From Pseudodesulfovibrio cashew (GTDB taxonomy: Bacteria; Desulfobacterota; Desulfovibrionia; Desulfovibrionales; Desulfovibrionaceae), in contig NZ_CP046400.1 in the NCBI RefSeq assembly GCF_009762795.1, forward strand, positions 2,395,501 through 2,459,500: a stretch of DNA of 64,000 nucleotides, written 5' to 3'. Both the position numbers and the translations under genes were made by a program. Positions 47,351 through 56,054 of the stretch are shown here, in pieces. Each line of letters opens with the position of its first letter. Position 1 is the stretch's first letter. The notes under the pieces were generated by a model. The model did not search any database. It was not told where the DNA came from and worked only from the letters and a program-made list of their open reading frames with translations.

Positions 47351-47479
47351 GGTGTACCTCTGTGGGCTGGTGTTCCGGCGGGCGGGAAAGGGAGACGGAG
47401 CGGCCCGCCAAGGGGAGTTGGTATAGCCGACACCGTTTCAAAAGTCGAGTCCCGCCGGGAGGGCGGAAAGCCAAAGAAT

Positions 47480-47509
47480 GAGGGCCGGGGTTTGCACTCC
47501 CCGGCCCTC
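47480..47509 (-). terminator. Terminator-like hairpin after the porin
   Basis: Perfect 11-bp stem GAGGGCCGGGG/CCCCGGCCCTC (47480-47490 and 47499-47509). On the minus strand it follows the porin stop by about 50 bases and is followed by ATTCTTTGG, a weak U-tract. Confidence 0.55.
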
Positions 47510-47558
47510 GGCGTCACTCAGGTGAAGATTTAGCTAGAAGCTAAGTCGTTATACAAGC

Positions 47559-48935
47559 TTAGAACTTGTAGACCAGACCGGTGCTGATCTTCCAGGCGTC
47601 GCCGCCCTTCTGGTCGGCGCCCCAGACGGATTCCTTGGTGTCCAGGTTCAGGTAACCAAGTTCCATACCGATGGTCATTTCGTCGTACAGCTTGTAGTAG
47701 GTGTTGAAGTCCACTTCGATCAGGCTGTCCTTCTCGGTCAGGGTGCTGCCGTAAGCAACGTTGCCGTAAGACTCGGAGTAGGCGGTGCCGATTTCCTTGT
47801 CGTTGGTACCCTTGGCGTAGATGATGGTGGCGGTGTGGGTCAGGCCTTCAGCGAAGGACTGGATGTCCTTGAGGGAGGCGCCCAGGGCCCAGAAGCCGAG
47901 GTACTTGCTACGATCGCCCATGGAACCCTGCAGGAAGGTGTCACCACCGAAGAAGAAGGAACCAAGAGCCCAGTTAGAGGCGGACAGGAAAGGCATACGC
48001 TCGGAGTCGCCGGAACCCTTGGAGGCGTTTCCGTCTTCACCAGTGGTGTAGGCGAAGAATACTTCGGGGGTCATGTAATCCAGACCGGTGTACTCGAGGG
48101 CCATGTCGAACAGCCAGCCAGAACGCTCGTTGATGTCGTTCTTGGCCTGCACCTTACCATAGTTCAGGTCGGCCTTCAGGACGAAGGGATCGAACAGGTC
48201 CATGGTGAAGGCAGCGCCGAGCCAGTAAGCACCGTCGTACTCGTCGGTGGTGGTGGAGCTGGTGGCGTTCAGGGAAGCCAGGTTGGGCAGGTTGGTGTCA
48301 ACTTCGTTGCCGCTCAGACCCTTACCAACGTTGGCGTACATGGCGAACGGCTGCAGGGAGAAGCCGTCGAAGGCCATGGGCAGGGCGGCGACGTAAGCGT
48401 CGACCTGGCTCTCACCAGCGGTGTTCTCGTCGAAGGCGCGGGCGTAACCGGCCAGGAAGGAGACGTTGTCGGTGATCGGACCGGAAACCATGGCACCGGC
48501 GATTTCACCGTCGAGGATGAAGGAACCACCACCAATAGCGGTCGGCAGGGACAGGCCCATGTAACCGGACTTGATGTTGATGGAGGTGTCAGGCCAGTTG
48601 AAGTCGATGTAAGCGCGGCGCAGGCCGATGCCGGTGGCGCCGGTGTAGGTGTCACCATCGACGGAGTAGTCGGAACCCCAGAGGCCCTGAGTACGGGTGT
48701 ACATGACGGCCTTCAGGTTTTCGCTGGCGATGAACTCGAGGACGATGTCGATACGCTGCTTCACGTTGAACACGCGAGAGTCGTTGTCTTTGGCGCCCTT
48801 GTCTTTGAAGTTCCAGTTGGACTGCCACATGGCGTCGTTAACAAACTGGCCGCTGGCCTTGAAGTCGGCAGCGGAAGCAGCAGCAGCGCTGAGCACGAAG
48901 GCGCACAGAACTGCGAGCATGATGAGACGTTTCAT
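47559..48935 (-). CDS. Outer-membrane porin, Desulfovibrio homotrimeric type
   Basis: A 458-residue beta-barrel. Signal peptide MKRLIMLAVLCAFVLSAAAA then SAADFKASGQFVNDAMWQSN, many alternating strands and an aromatic end STGLVYKF. It resembles the abundant trimeric porins of Desulfovibrio. Codon use is strongly biased to few codons (for example GTT/GGC and AAG), as in highly expressed genes. It lies alone on the minus strand with a hairpin after the stop. Substrate selectivity is not visible. Confidence 0.9.
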   Translation of the reverse strand: MKRLIMLAVLCAFVLSAAAASAADFKASGQFVNDAMWQSNWNFKDKGAKDNDSRVFNVKQRIDIVLEFIASENLKAVMYTRTQGLWGSDYSVDGDTYTGATGIGLRRAYIDFNWPDTSINIKSGYMGLSLPTAIGGGSFILDGEIAGAMVSGPITDNVSFLAGYARAFDENTAGESQVDAYVAALPMAFDGFSLQPFAMYANVGKGLSGNEVDTNLPNLASLNATSSTTTDEYDGAYWLGAAFTMDLFDPFVLKADLNYGKVQAKNDINERSGWLFDMALEYTGLDYMTPEVFFAYTTGEDGNASKGSGDSERMPFLSASNWALGSFFFGGDTFLQGSMGDRSKYLGFWALGASLKDIQSFAEGLTHTATIIYAKGTNDKEIGTAYSESYGNVAYGSTLTEKDSLIEVDFNTYYKLYDEMTIGMELGYLNLDTKESVWGADQKGGDAWKISTGLVYKF

Positions 48936-49242
48936 TGTTGTCTTCCTTTTTTTGCGGTTATCACTAGAGTTAACGCCTTAACTGGAAACCTCTTTACCTC
49001 AGGGATGGGGGCTTTGACAAGGGGTTGGGGCAAAAAAATAACGGTTGGTAAAAATTTTTATACCGTCAAAAAAGTTTAACTTAAGAAGTGTGCCGATATC
49101 ATCTAACTAACTGTTATAAATATATTTTTAATTAATACAGTTGACGCTGTGGAGAACTGTATTTTGTCTGTGTGCGCTGTTTGAAAAAAAAGCGTTGAAA
49201 AAAAACCACACAGCTGAGTGGGGTGGGTACAAAATTTTTGCC
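48936..49242. other. AT-rich gap between divergent porin and uvrC
   Basis: About 300 bases without a gene and clearly richer in A/T than its surroundings, particularly 49020-49200. It must hold the strong porin promoter on the minus strand; a TTGTCA/TAAAGA pair with an 18-base spacer is one weak candidate. The start of the uvrC transcript is probably near the right end. Confidence 0.5.
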
Positions 49243-49340
49243 GCTCCGATAAGGGGTGCGTTTTCGCGTTCGGAAGGGCCTGACGGAGGCCATAAATACC
49301 CCTTAGCGGAGCATGGTCTTCCATGCTATATATACCCCTA
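49243..49340 (+). promoter_or_regulatory. Structured uvrC leader candidate
   Basis: A 15-bp stem with one mismatch (49243-49257 with 49298-49312) encloses GCG-TTTT-CGC (49258-49267) and GGCCT/AGGCC (49277-49291). A second stem, AGCATGG/CCATGCT (49310-49327), overlaps the first by three bases, and ACCCCT at 49334-49339 could also pair with AGGGGT in the left arm. The uvrC start has no Shine-Dalgarno, so folding may control translation. Confidence 0.4.
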
Positions 49341-49344
49341 CGCC

Positions 49345-51168
49345 ATGAGTGAGACATTTACCTTCATTTCCTCCGACTATCCGGATTCGCCCGGCGTTTA
49401 TCTGATGAAAAACGCGCGTGGGCGGATCATCTACGTGGGCAAGGCCAAGCGGCTCAGACGCAGGCTAGCCTCCTATTTCCAGAAGAACGCCGGGCACACA
49501 CCCAAGACCCGGGCTTTGGTGGCCAATGTCCGGCAGGTGGACATACTCCTGACTGGCACCGAGAAGGAGGCTCTGCTCCTGGAGAACGGGCTGATCAAAA
49601 AGCACCGGCCCCGTTACAACGTGGTGCTCAAGGATGACAAGCAGTACGTCCTGTTCCGGCTCGACAAGCAGTCGCGGTTCCCTCGGCTTTCCATCACCCG
49701 CAAGGTGACCCGAGACGGTTCGGTCTATTTTGGCCCCTTTACCTCGGCGGCCGCGGCCAGGGCCACCTGGAAACTGCTCGGCAAGGTTTTTCCCCTGCGC
49801 AAGTGCTCGGATCATGTTTTCAGGAACCGCGTCAGGCCATGCCTCTATCACGACATCCACCAGTGTTTGGCTCCCTGCGTCAAGGATGTGGACCATACAA
49901 TGTATATGGACCAGGTCCGAAGGGTGGAGATGCTCCTCTCGGGCAAGTCCGGCGAGTTGGTGGAGATGCTTCGTCGGCGTATGGAGGAGGCCTCGGAGCG
50001 GCTGGAGTTCGAGCTGGCCGCCGCCTGCCGTGACCAGATTCGGGCCGTGCAGAAGACCGTGGAGGGCCAGGTGGCCGTTATTCACGACAACCGCGACCGA
50101 GACGTTATCGGCCTCGGTGAAAACGAGAATGGCCTGGGACTCGGGCTGCTTTTCGTGCGCCGCGGGCGCCTGCTGGACGAAAAACAGTTCTTCTGGCCCG
50201 GCCTGACTCTGGACGAGGGGCCGGAGGTCCTGGAGAGTTTCCTGCTGCAGTATTACCGCACGGGACGGTTCATCCCGTCAGTCATTATCGCCCCACACGA
50301 CGTCGAGGATGGCGCGCTGGCCGAGGTGCTTGCCGAGCGGCGGGCGGCTCCGGTGCGCATTGCGCCCCCCCAGTCAACCCAGGAGAAGAAGCTGCTGGAG
50401 ATTGCCCGTTCCGTGGCCCGTCAGGCCAGGCAGGACAAGGACACCATCTCCCGGAGGCTGATGAAGGTGCTGCGGCTTCGGCAGGAGCCGTTGCGCATCG
50501 AGTGCATCGACGCCTCCCATCTGGGGGGCACGGGCATGCGCGTGGGCCAGGTGGTTTTTGAGGAAGGCCGTCGGAACAAGGAGGCCTCGCGGGTCTACTC
50601 GTTTCCGGACCTGGAGGGCTCGGGTGATGACTATGCTGCGCTGGCGGCGTGGACGCGGCGGAGACTTGAGTCCGGGCCTCCCTGGCCTGACCTGGTGCTC
50701 ATCGACGGCGGACGCGGCCAGTTGTCAGCCGTGGAGGCGGCATTGGGCGAGTGTGCTGACGAGGAATTTGAATCCTGCTGGGAGTTGGCGGCCATCGCCA
50801 AGGGACCGTCGCGCCGGGCGGGGGAATTGGACGACCAGATATTTCGTCCGGGCCGCAAGAACCCAATGCCGCTCAAGTCAGGCGGCGCGGAACTGCTTTT
50901 CCTGCAAATGGTCCGTGACACCGCACATCGCTTCGTTCTTGGCAGGCAGCGCAAGGCGCGCAAGAAGGCCGTGCTTTCCAGCGAGTTGACTTCGCTGCCG
51001 GGCATCGGACCCAAGACTGCGCGCATCCTGTGGGATCGGTTCGGCTCGCTTGACGCCATGCTGGAGGCGGATGCAGCCGACCTCCGCGCACTCCCAGGCG
51101 TAGGGCGGAAGAAAGGCGAGCAGATTCATGCGGCGTTGCTTTCGCTGAAAAAGGCCCGCAAGGGGTAG
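49345..51168 (+). CDS. uvrC: UvrABC nuclease subunit C
   Basis: Makes both cuts in nucleotide excision repair. 607 residues: GIY-YIG nuclease (PGVYLMKNARGRIIYVGKA), UVR domain, RNase H-like C-terminal endonuclease with ECIDASHLGGT, and tandem helix-hairpin-helix (LTSLPGIGPKTARILWDRFG). All domains present. ATG 49345 matches the family start; an upstream frame from 49141 is not supported. No Shine-Dalgarno is seen, but a structured leader precedes. Confidence 0.95.
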   Translation: MSETFTFISSDYPDSPGVYLMKNARGRIIYVGKAKRLRRRLASYFQKNAGHTPKTRALVANVRQVDILLTGTEKEALLLENGLIKKHRPRYNVVLKDDKQYVLFRLDKQSRFPRLSITRKVTRDGSVYFGPFTSAAAARATWKLLGKVFPLRKCSDHVFRNRVRPCLYHDIHQCLAPCVKDVDHTMYMDQVRRVEMLLSGKSGELVEMLRRRMEEASERLEFELAAACRDQIRAVQKTVEGQVAVIHDNRDRDVIGLGENENGLGLGLLFVRRGRLLDEKQFFWPGLTLDEGPEVLESFLLQYYRTGRFIPSVIIAPHDVEDGALAEVLAERRAAPVRIAPPQSTQEKKLLEIARSVARQARQDKDTISRRLMKVLRLRQEPLRIECIDASHLGGTGMRVGQVVFEEGRRNKEASRVYSFPDLEGSGDDYAALAAWTRRRLESGPPWPDLVLIDGGRGQLSAVEAALGECADEEFESCWELAAIAKGPSRRAGELDDQIFRPGRKNPMPLKSGGAELLFLQMVRDTAHRFVLGRQRKARKKAVLSSELTSLPGIGPKTARILWDRFGSLDAMLEADAADLRALPGVGRKKGEQIHAALLSLKKARKG

Positions 51169-51206
51169 GTGGCTGAGAAAGGCCTGCTTACTGATCTGTT
51201 TTAAAA

Positions 51207-51246
51207 AGAATCCCCTTCGCATGCTAAACAGCGCGACGGGGATTCT
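51207..51246 (+). terminator. Hairpin after uvrC
   Basis: 9-bp stem AGAATCCCC/GGGGATTCT (51207-51215 and 51238-51246) with a 22-base loop, followed by CTTGTG. Weak as a terminator on the plus strand; it may also serve the convergent MBL gene, where the minus-strand tract is TTTTTAA. Confidence 0.5.
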
Positions 51247-51295
51247 CTTGTGACTTGTTCCGCTATCCCCTGCGTTGGCAGGGCTGCGCACCCGG

Positions 51296-51973
51296 TCAGA
51301 TTTCGGTGGGAACCCCCACCTTCAGTTCGGCCAGCCGTGTGTCCGGTGCCATCATGGCCAGTCGTTCGGCGAATTCCTTGGTGCTGCTGTCCAGAAGCGG
51401 CCAGGTGCCCCAGTGCATGGGGATGACCGTGTCGCATTTGAGCAGCTTGCAGGCGTAGGCGGCCTGCCGGGCGTCCATGGTGAAGTGCCCGCCGATGGGC
51501 AACATGGCGATGTCTATGTCGTGGAATTCCGCGAACAGGCCCATGTCGCCGAACAGGCCGGTGTCGCCGGAGTAGTATACGCAGGTGTCGTCGGGGAAGG
51601 TCAGGATGTAGCCCACGGGCACTCCCGTGATCGAGGAGTGCATGGCCTGGACCATCTTGATGGCTATGCCGTCGAGGAAAACGGTGCCGCCGATGTTCAT
51701 GCCCACGGCGAGGTCGTCAGACAGTCCTTTGGGCATCAGCGCCTGGATGAGGTCAAAGATGGCCACAACCTTGGCGTTGTGTTTTTGAGCCAGTTCCAGG
51801 GTCTGGCCGATGTGGTCACCGTGGTCGTGGGTGACCAGGATGATGTCGCACGCCTCGATGTCCTCATAGGTGACCGGCGCGGAAGGGTTGCCTTCGAAAA
51901 ACGGGTCGATGAGCAGGGTGGTCTCTCCGGTGGCCAGCCGGAAGTTGGAATGGCCAAACCAGGTGATCTCCAT
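51296..51973 (-). CDS. UPF0173-type MBL-fold metal-dependent hydrolase
   Basis: A 225-residue metallo-beta-lactamase fold of the UlaG/YtkL-like UPF0173 group: ITWFGHSNFRL start, metal motif THDHGDHIG near residue 49, MHSS, YYSGDTGLFGD and PMHWGTW. Active-site residues are intact; substrate unknown. AGGAGG before its start overlaps the ubiX stop, so the two are co-transcribed with tight coupling. Confidence 0.87.
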   Translation of the reverse strand: MEITWFGHSNFRLATGETTLLIDPFFEGNPSAPVTYEDIEACDIILVTHDHGDHIGQTLELAQKHNAKVVAIFDLIQALMPKGLSDDLAVGMNIGGTVFLDGIAIKMVQAMHSSITGVPVGYILTFPDDTCVYYSGDTGLFGDMGLFAEFHDIDIAMLPIGGHFTMDARQAAYACKLLKCDTVIPMHWGTWPLLDSSTKEFAERLAMMAPDTRLAELKVGVPTEI

Positions 51974-51982
51974 GATTGCCTC

Positions 51983-52549
51983 CTATTCTCCCCAGCGCGG
52001 GAACAGGTCGTGGGGAATGTCGAGTTGGTCCAGAATCCTGCCTGCCAGGTGGTCGGCCAGGTCGCCGATGGTTTCGGGCCGGTGGTAGAACCCCGGGCAG
52101 GCCGGAAGGATGATCGCCCCGGCTCGGTCCGCGGCCAGCATGTTTTGCAGGTGGATGGCGCTCATGGGCGTCTCGCGCGGAACCAGGACGAGCTTTTTGC
52201 GCTCCTTGAGCGTCACGTCCGCGGCCCGCTGGATGAGGTTGTTCCCCACGCCGGTGGCCACGGCTGCCAGTGTGGCCATGGAGCAGGGACAGACGACCAT
52301 GCCGTGGTGCCGCCACGATCCGCTGGCGGGAGGGGCCGCGATGTCGCGCTCGTCGTGTACCGCATGGGCTCCGGCGGTCAGCGCGTCGGTCGTCATGTCT
52401 GTTTCCAGTTCGAGTACCTTTCTGGCCGCATCGGAGATGACGACGTGCAACTCCACGTCCTCTCGTCCGCCAAGGGCCTTGACCAGGGAGGCCGCGTACA
52501 GGGAACCGCTTGCGCCGGTCACGGCAAGTATGATTCGTTTGATTTCCAT
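51983..52549 (-). CDS. ubiX: Flavin prenyltransferase UbiX
   Basis: Makes prenylated FMN, the cofactor of UbiD decarboxylases. 188 residues with ILAVTGASGSLYAASL near the start, PCSMATLAAVATGVGNNL and the C-terminal PACPGFYHRPETIGDLADH. Start is MEIKRIILA at 52549; a longer frame to 52585 is not supported. The matching UbiD lies 1.5 kb away on the plus strand. Probable use in quinone (menaquinone) synthesis, inferred. Confidence 0.94.
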   Translation of the reverse strand: MEIKRIILAVTGASGSLYAASLVKALGGREDVELHVVISDAARKVLELETDMTTDALTAGAHAVHDERDIAAPPASGSWRHHGMVVCPCSMATLAAVATGVGNNLIQRAADVTLKERKKLVLVPRETPMSAIHLQNMLAADRAGAIILPACPGFYHRPETIGDLADHLAGRILDQLDIPHDLFPRWGE

Positions 52550-52674
52550 TGATGGCTCGTTTGCGTTGTCGTTTCGATTCCCCATTCATACGCTGCCATC
52601 CGGCTTTCCCGCAAGGCCATTCCCCTGTGCCGGAGAAACATTCCGGTTTCGCTTTCGTTCAATATCATATAACC

Positions 52675-52703
52675 TTGACAAAGAAGTGGGTGAAGTATAG
52701 CTA
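52675..52703 (+). promoter_or_regulatory. Putative promoter upstream of the structured RNA and tRNA-Arg
   Basis: Perfect -35 TTGACA (52675-52680); -10 is either TATAGC (15-base spacer) or TAGCTA (17). About 80-100 bases before the structured region at 52783. Confidence 0.4.
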
Positions 52704-52782
52704 CTTCCTTCCCCGCCCCGATCGTCATTTCGGGGGCAGCTTGGCGAAAAAGGTCCAAGCGCAAGGGGAAAGCCGTTTGACG

Positions 52783-52907
52783 GCAGATCGCCGGGAATGC
52801 CCTTAGCGCTAGGCGCGAGTGGGAAGCAGGGCCGCAGCGTATTCCGATACGCAAGGGTCTGGTTCCCACAAAGCAACGCGGTGATCAGGTTATTCCCGGC
52901 GATCTGC
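52783..52907 (+). ncRNA. Structured RNA candidate abutting tRNA-Arg
   Basis: A 16-bp perfect closing stem (52783-52798 with 52892-52907) encloses a roughly symmetric open bubble (20 bases left, 22 right) and then a long terminal hairpin: GTGGGAA/TTCCCAC (52819-52825 and 52863-52869), CAGGGCC/GGGTCTG (six of seven pairs) and GCGTAT-TCCG-ATACGC (52837-52852). The right arm ends at the base before the tRNA. The stem-bubble-hairpin plan recalls 6S RNA, but at 125 bases it is short and I cannot confirm that. It may instead be a folded tRNA leader. Confidence 0.4.
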
Positions 52908-52984
52908 GGGCTATTAGCTCAGTTGGATAGAGTGCTTGCCTCCGGAGCAAGAGGTCACAAGTTCGAATCTTGTATAGCCCGCCA
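52908..52984 (+). tRNA. tRNA-Arg (anticodon CCG)
   Basis: 77 bases, acceptor GGGCTAT/ATAGCCC, anticodon stem CTTGC/GCAAG with loop CTCCGGA giving CCG, T-loop GTTCGAATC, discriminator G, encoded CCA. Reads CGG. Confidence 0.97.
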
Positions 52985-52992
52985 CAGAAAAC

Positions 52993-53027
52993 AAAGGCCC
53001 GCGTACCATCGGTACGCGGGCCTTTTC
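52993..53027 (+). terminator. Terminator after tRNA-Arg
   Basis: Perfect 15-bp stem (52993-53007 and 53011-53025) with an ATC loop, then T residues. Confidence 0.92.
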
Positions 53028-53069
53028 TTATATATCGATTCCGGGCCACCGGATCAGGAATGCTTCTGG

Positions 53070-53477
53070 TTACTCCTCGGCGTGGCTCTCTTCCTTGGGC
53101 ATGAACATGGAGTATTTGCGGTCCTCGTCCATGATGTGCGTGATGAGCCAGCGGCTCAGGAAGACGAATATCTGGGAGAGGTTGGTTTTCTCCAGCATCT
53201 TCCTGCGGAACTCATCCACGTCGGCGTTGAATTTGGCGTGCAGGGCCTTGTGCGCCTCGATCTCCGGATAGCCGTAGCGCATCAGGTAGCCTTCCTCGGT
53301 GGCGAAGTGGAGCCGCGCGTAGCGGGCCATCTTGTCGACCAGTTCGGCGCGCTTGTGCTCGTCATGCCGCCGCACCGCGTCGTAGGCCTCATTGATGAGG
53401 GCGATCAACTGTCTGTGCTGATCGTCCAGTTCGTCCACGTGGACGGCCATGCTTTCGTCCCATTCCATCAGGGGCAT
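53070..53477 (-). CDS. Bacteriohemerythrin
   Basis: A 135-residue single-domain hemerythrin with the di-iron ligand motifs: DDQHRQLI, HFATEEGYLM, HKALH and HIMDEDRKY. Binds O2 reversibly; in microaerophilic and anaerobic bacteria thought to sense or store oxygen. AGGAG precedes the ATG. It stands alone between the tRNA terminator and the Cys-rich gene. Confidence 0.92.
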   Translation of the reverse strand: MPLMEWDESMAVHVDELDDQHRQLIALINEAYDAVRRHDEHKRAELVDKMARYARLHFATEEGYLMRYGYPEIEAHKALHAKFNADVDEFRRKMLEKTNLSQIFVFLSRWLITHIMDEDRKYSMFMPKEESHAEE

Positions 53478-53706
53478 TCTTCTCCTCCGGGTATGATTTG
53501 CTCGAGAGAATTCCTAGCACATGGACGGTTGGTGTCAATTGGCGAATATGCCCGGAAAAAGGATATCAGTAATCTCGGTAAGTTGTATTTTTGTTTTTGG
53601 AAAAATAACCTGAAGCGACGGAGGAGAGTAACATTATAATACCAACTGGGCGGGGGATGTGCTTGTCTCATAAACTGAGGGATTACCTGCCTTGGAGGTT
53701 TTATAC

Positions 53707-53988
53707 ATGCGTAAAATGGTAATTATGTCAAACAATTGTCAGGAGTGTGTATTTCACAGGAAGAAATGCATACTGGGCCACAAGCGGCCCTGGAACGCCG
53801 TCACCTGTGATGACTACCGCCCGTATTGCCTGGTCTGCAACTACCCGAAGGTGTTTTGCAACACGTGCCGCAATCTCGGGTTCAAACACCTAAAGCCCAT
53901 GGACGGCGACCTGAGCATCGAGCACGATCCGTTGACTCATGCGCACTATGAATGCGTCTGGGTGCCGCCGCAGATGGCAAGACAGTAG
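53707..53988 (+). CDS. Small cysteine-rich protein, unknown
   Basis: A 93-residue protein I do not recognise. Cys pattern: CQECVFHRKKC at the start, then TCDDYRPYCLVCNYPKVFC and NTCRNLGF, about nine Cys in the first 60 residues with CxxC spacing, suggesting zinc-binding knuckles. It ends in a Trp/Pro tail. GGAGG eight bases before ATG 53707 supports the start. Next to hemerythrin and ubiD but with no obvious link. Confidence 0.75.
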   Translation: MRKMVIMSNNCQECVFHRKKCILGHKRPWNAVTCDDYRPYCLVCNYPKVFCNTCRNLGFKHLKPMDGDLSIEHDPLTHAHYECVWVPPQMARQ

Positions 53989-54088
53989 CCTGCACGTACA
54001 CGAGGTTCCCCGCTGCTCCCAATCTCCCCTTAACTTTTCCCGCCACTTTGTCTAGATTGACTCGCCAACGACTCGTGGGGGAACCTCA

Positions 54089-55933
54089 ATGGGATACAAG
54101 AATACTCGGCAGTGCCTTGACGCGCTCGAGGCCGAAGGCGAACTGATCCGCATCGACGCGGCGGTTGACGCACGCATTGACGCCGGCGCCATCCAGCGCA
54201 GGGTGTTTCGGGCCGGTGGGCCTGCGCTCCTTTTCACCAATGTGAAAGGGTGCCGCTTCCCCATGGCCGCCAACCTGTTCGGCACGAAGAAGCGGATGCA
54301 TTTCCTCTTCCGGGACACCGTGGACACGGTCCGGCGGCTTATGAAGCTCAAGCTGAACCCCATGGAGGCGCTCAAGCGTCCGTGGCAGTATCTCGGCGCG
54401 CCCCTGACCGCGTATCACACCATCCCGAAGCGGGTATCCACCGGTCCGGTCATGCAAAACGTGACGTCGGTCTCCAGCCTGCCGCAGCTGGTCTCCTGGC
54501 CCATGGACGGCGGGGCCTACGTAACCCTGCCCCAGGTTTACACCGAGAGTCCTGCCGAGCCCGGATTTGCCGGGTCCAACCTCGGCATGTACCGGGTGCA
54601 GCTTTCGGGCAACGACTACCTGCGCGACGAGGAAGTGGGGCTGCACTACCAGATTCACCGGGGCATCGGGCACCATCACGCCCAGGCTCTTGAGAAGGGT
54701 GCGCCGCTCAAGGTCAACATCTTCGTGGGCGGGGCTCCGTCCATGACCCTGGCCGCAGTCATGCCGCTGCCCGAGGGGCTGGCCGAAATCTTTTTTGCCG
54801 GGGCCATGGGCGGGCATCGCATTCCCATGGTCCGGCGCGAGGGCGGACTGCCCATCCCGGCGGAGGCGGATTTCTGCATCTGCGGTACGGTGATGCCCGG
54901 CGCGGAAAAGCCCGAGGGGCCGTTCGGCGACCATCTGGGCTATTACAGCCTGACCCATGACTTTCCGGTGCTCAAGGTGGACGCGGTGTATCATCGCGAC
55001 GACGCGGTCTGGCCGTTCACCACGGTGGGCCGCCCGCCCCAGGAGGACACCCTGTTCGGGGACTTCATTCATGAGCTCACGGCGGAGTTGGTGCCGTCGG
55101 TGTTTTCCGGAGTGCACGAGGTCCACGCCGTGGACGCGGCGGGCGTGCACCCGCTGCTCCTGGCCGTGGGCAGCGAGCGCTACGTGCCCTATGCCGGGGA
55201 GCGCCAGCCCCAGGAGCTGCTGACCAACGGCATGGCCCTGCTCGGCAACACCCAGACTTCGCTTTCCAAGTATGTGCTTATCGCGGCCCGGGAGGACCTG
55301 GAGCATGGCGTCAATTGCCACGACATCCCCGCCTTCTTCCGGCACATGCTGGAGCGGGTCGACCTGACGCGAGACCTTCATTTCATCACCCGGACGACCA
55401 TCGACACCCTTGATTATTCCGGCATCAGCCTGAACCAGGGCTCAAAGCTGCTCTTCGCCGCAGCGGGCGCGCCCAAGCGCACGCTCTCCGTGGAGATGCC
55501 CTCGGGCATGGATTTGCCGCGCGGTTTCCGCGATCCGCAGGTGTTCGCCCCGGGCATCCTGGTCATCAAGGGGCCCAAGCACAGGCGCAAGCGGGACCAG
55601 CAGGACCCGGCCATGGAGCGGCTGGCCGCTGCACTGGTCAAGGCCAAGGGCGTGGAGGGCTTCCCCATGATCGTAGTGGCGGACGACGCCGGATTCACGG
55701 CAACGGACTGGGACAATTTCCTCTGGGTGACCTTCACCCGTTCGGACCCGGCCACCGACATCTACGGCGTGAACGGGTTCACCCATGCCAAGCATTGGGG
55801 TGCGGAAACAGCCATGGTCATCGACGCAAGGCTCAAGACCTACCACGCTCCGCCCCTGGAGCCGGACCCCGAGGCCGAGAAGCGCGTGGATGCCCTCGGA
55901 GCCAAGGGCGGCCCCCTGCACGGTATTATCTAG
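54089..55933 (+). CDS. ubiD: UbiD family decarboxylase
   Basis: A 614-residue prenyl-FMN-dependent decarboxylase. Long N-terminal domain with VKGCRFPMAANLFGT, the central GEFAGVP-like region here as AEKPEGPFGDHLGYY, and HSHP-equivalent RREGGLPIPAEADF. Needs the cofactor made by UbiX, encoded 1.5 kb away. Probably decarboxylates an aromatic ring acid in menaquinone synthesis (futalosine route in many Desulfovibrionales), but the specific reaction is inferred. GGGGAACC precedes ATG 54089. The stop is convergent with fliI. Confidence 0.9.
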   Translation: MGYKNTRQCLDALEAEGELIRIDAAVDARIDAGAIQRRVFRAGGPALLFTNVKGCRFPMAANLFGTKKRMHFLFRDTVDTVRRLMKLKLNPMEALKRPWQYLGAPLTAYHTIPKRVSTGPVMQNVTSVSSLPQLVSWPMDGGAYVTLPQVYTESPAEPGFAGSNLGMYRVQLSGNDYLRDEEVGLHYQIHRGIGHHHAQALEKGAPLKVNIFVGGAPSMTLAAVMPLPEGLAEIFFAGAMGGHRIPMVRREGGLPIPAEADFCICGTVMPGAEKPEGPFGDHLGYYSLTHDFPVLKVDAVYHRDDAVWPFTTVGRPPQEDTLFGDFIHELTAELVPSVFSGVHEVHAVDAAGVHPLLLAVGSERYVPYAGERQPQELLTNGMALLGNTQTSLSKYVLIAAREDLEHGVNCHDIPAFFRHMLERVDLTRDLHFITRTTIDTLDYSGISLNQGSKLLFAAAGAPKRTLSVEMPSGMDLPRGFRDPQVFAPGILVIKGPKHRRKRDQQDPAMERLAAALVKAKGVEGFPMIVVADDAGFTATDWDNFLWVTFTRSDPATDIYGVNGFTHAKHWGAETAMVIDARLKTYHAPPLEPDPEAEKRVDALGAKGGPLHGII

Positions 55934-56054
55934 GTTATAATTCGAGCTGTATGCCTATGCGCGGCTGCCGCCAATGGCGGTTGCCCGTTGTTGCGTAATG
56001 GTTTTCGGGCGCATTCTTTTGAAGCCCATAGGGAAATGTCTGGACGGCTTTCTG

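Noticed and set aside
49141-49344. 68-residue N-terminal extension of UvrC
   Set aside because: It lies in AT-rich and hairpin sequence and does not resemble UvrC; homology starts at MSETFTF.
52908-53030. tRNA-Arg as an integration site
   Set aside because: No repeat of the tRNA 3' end downstream and no integrase in the window.
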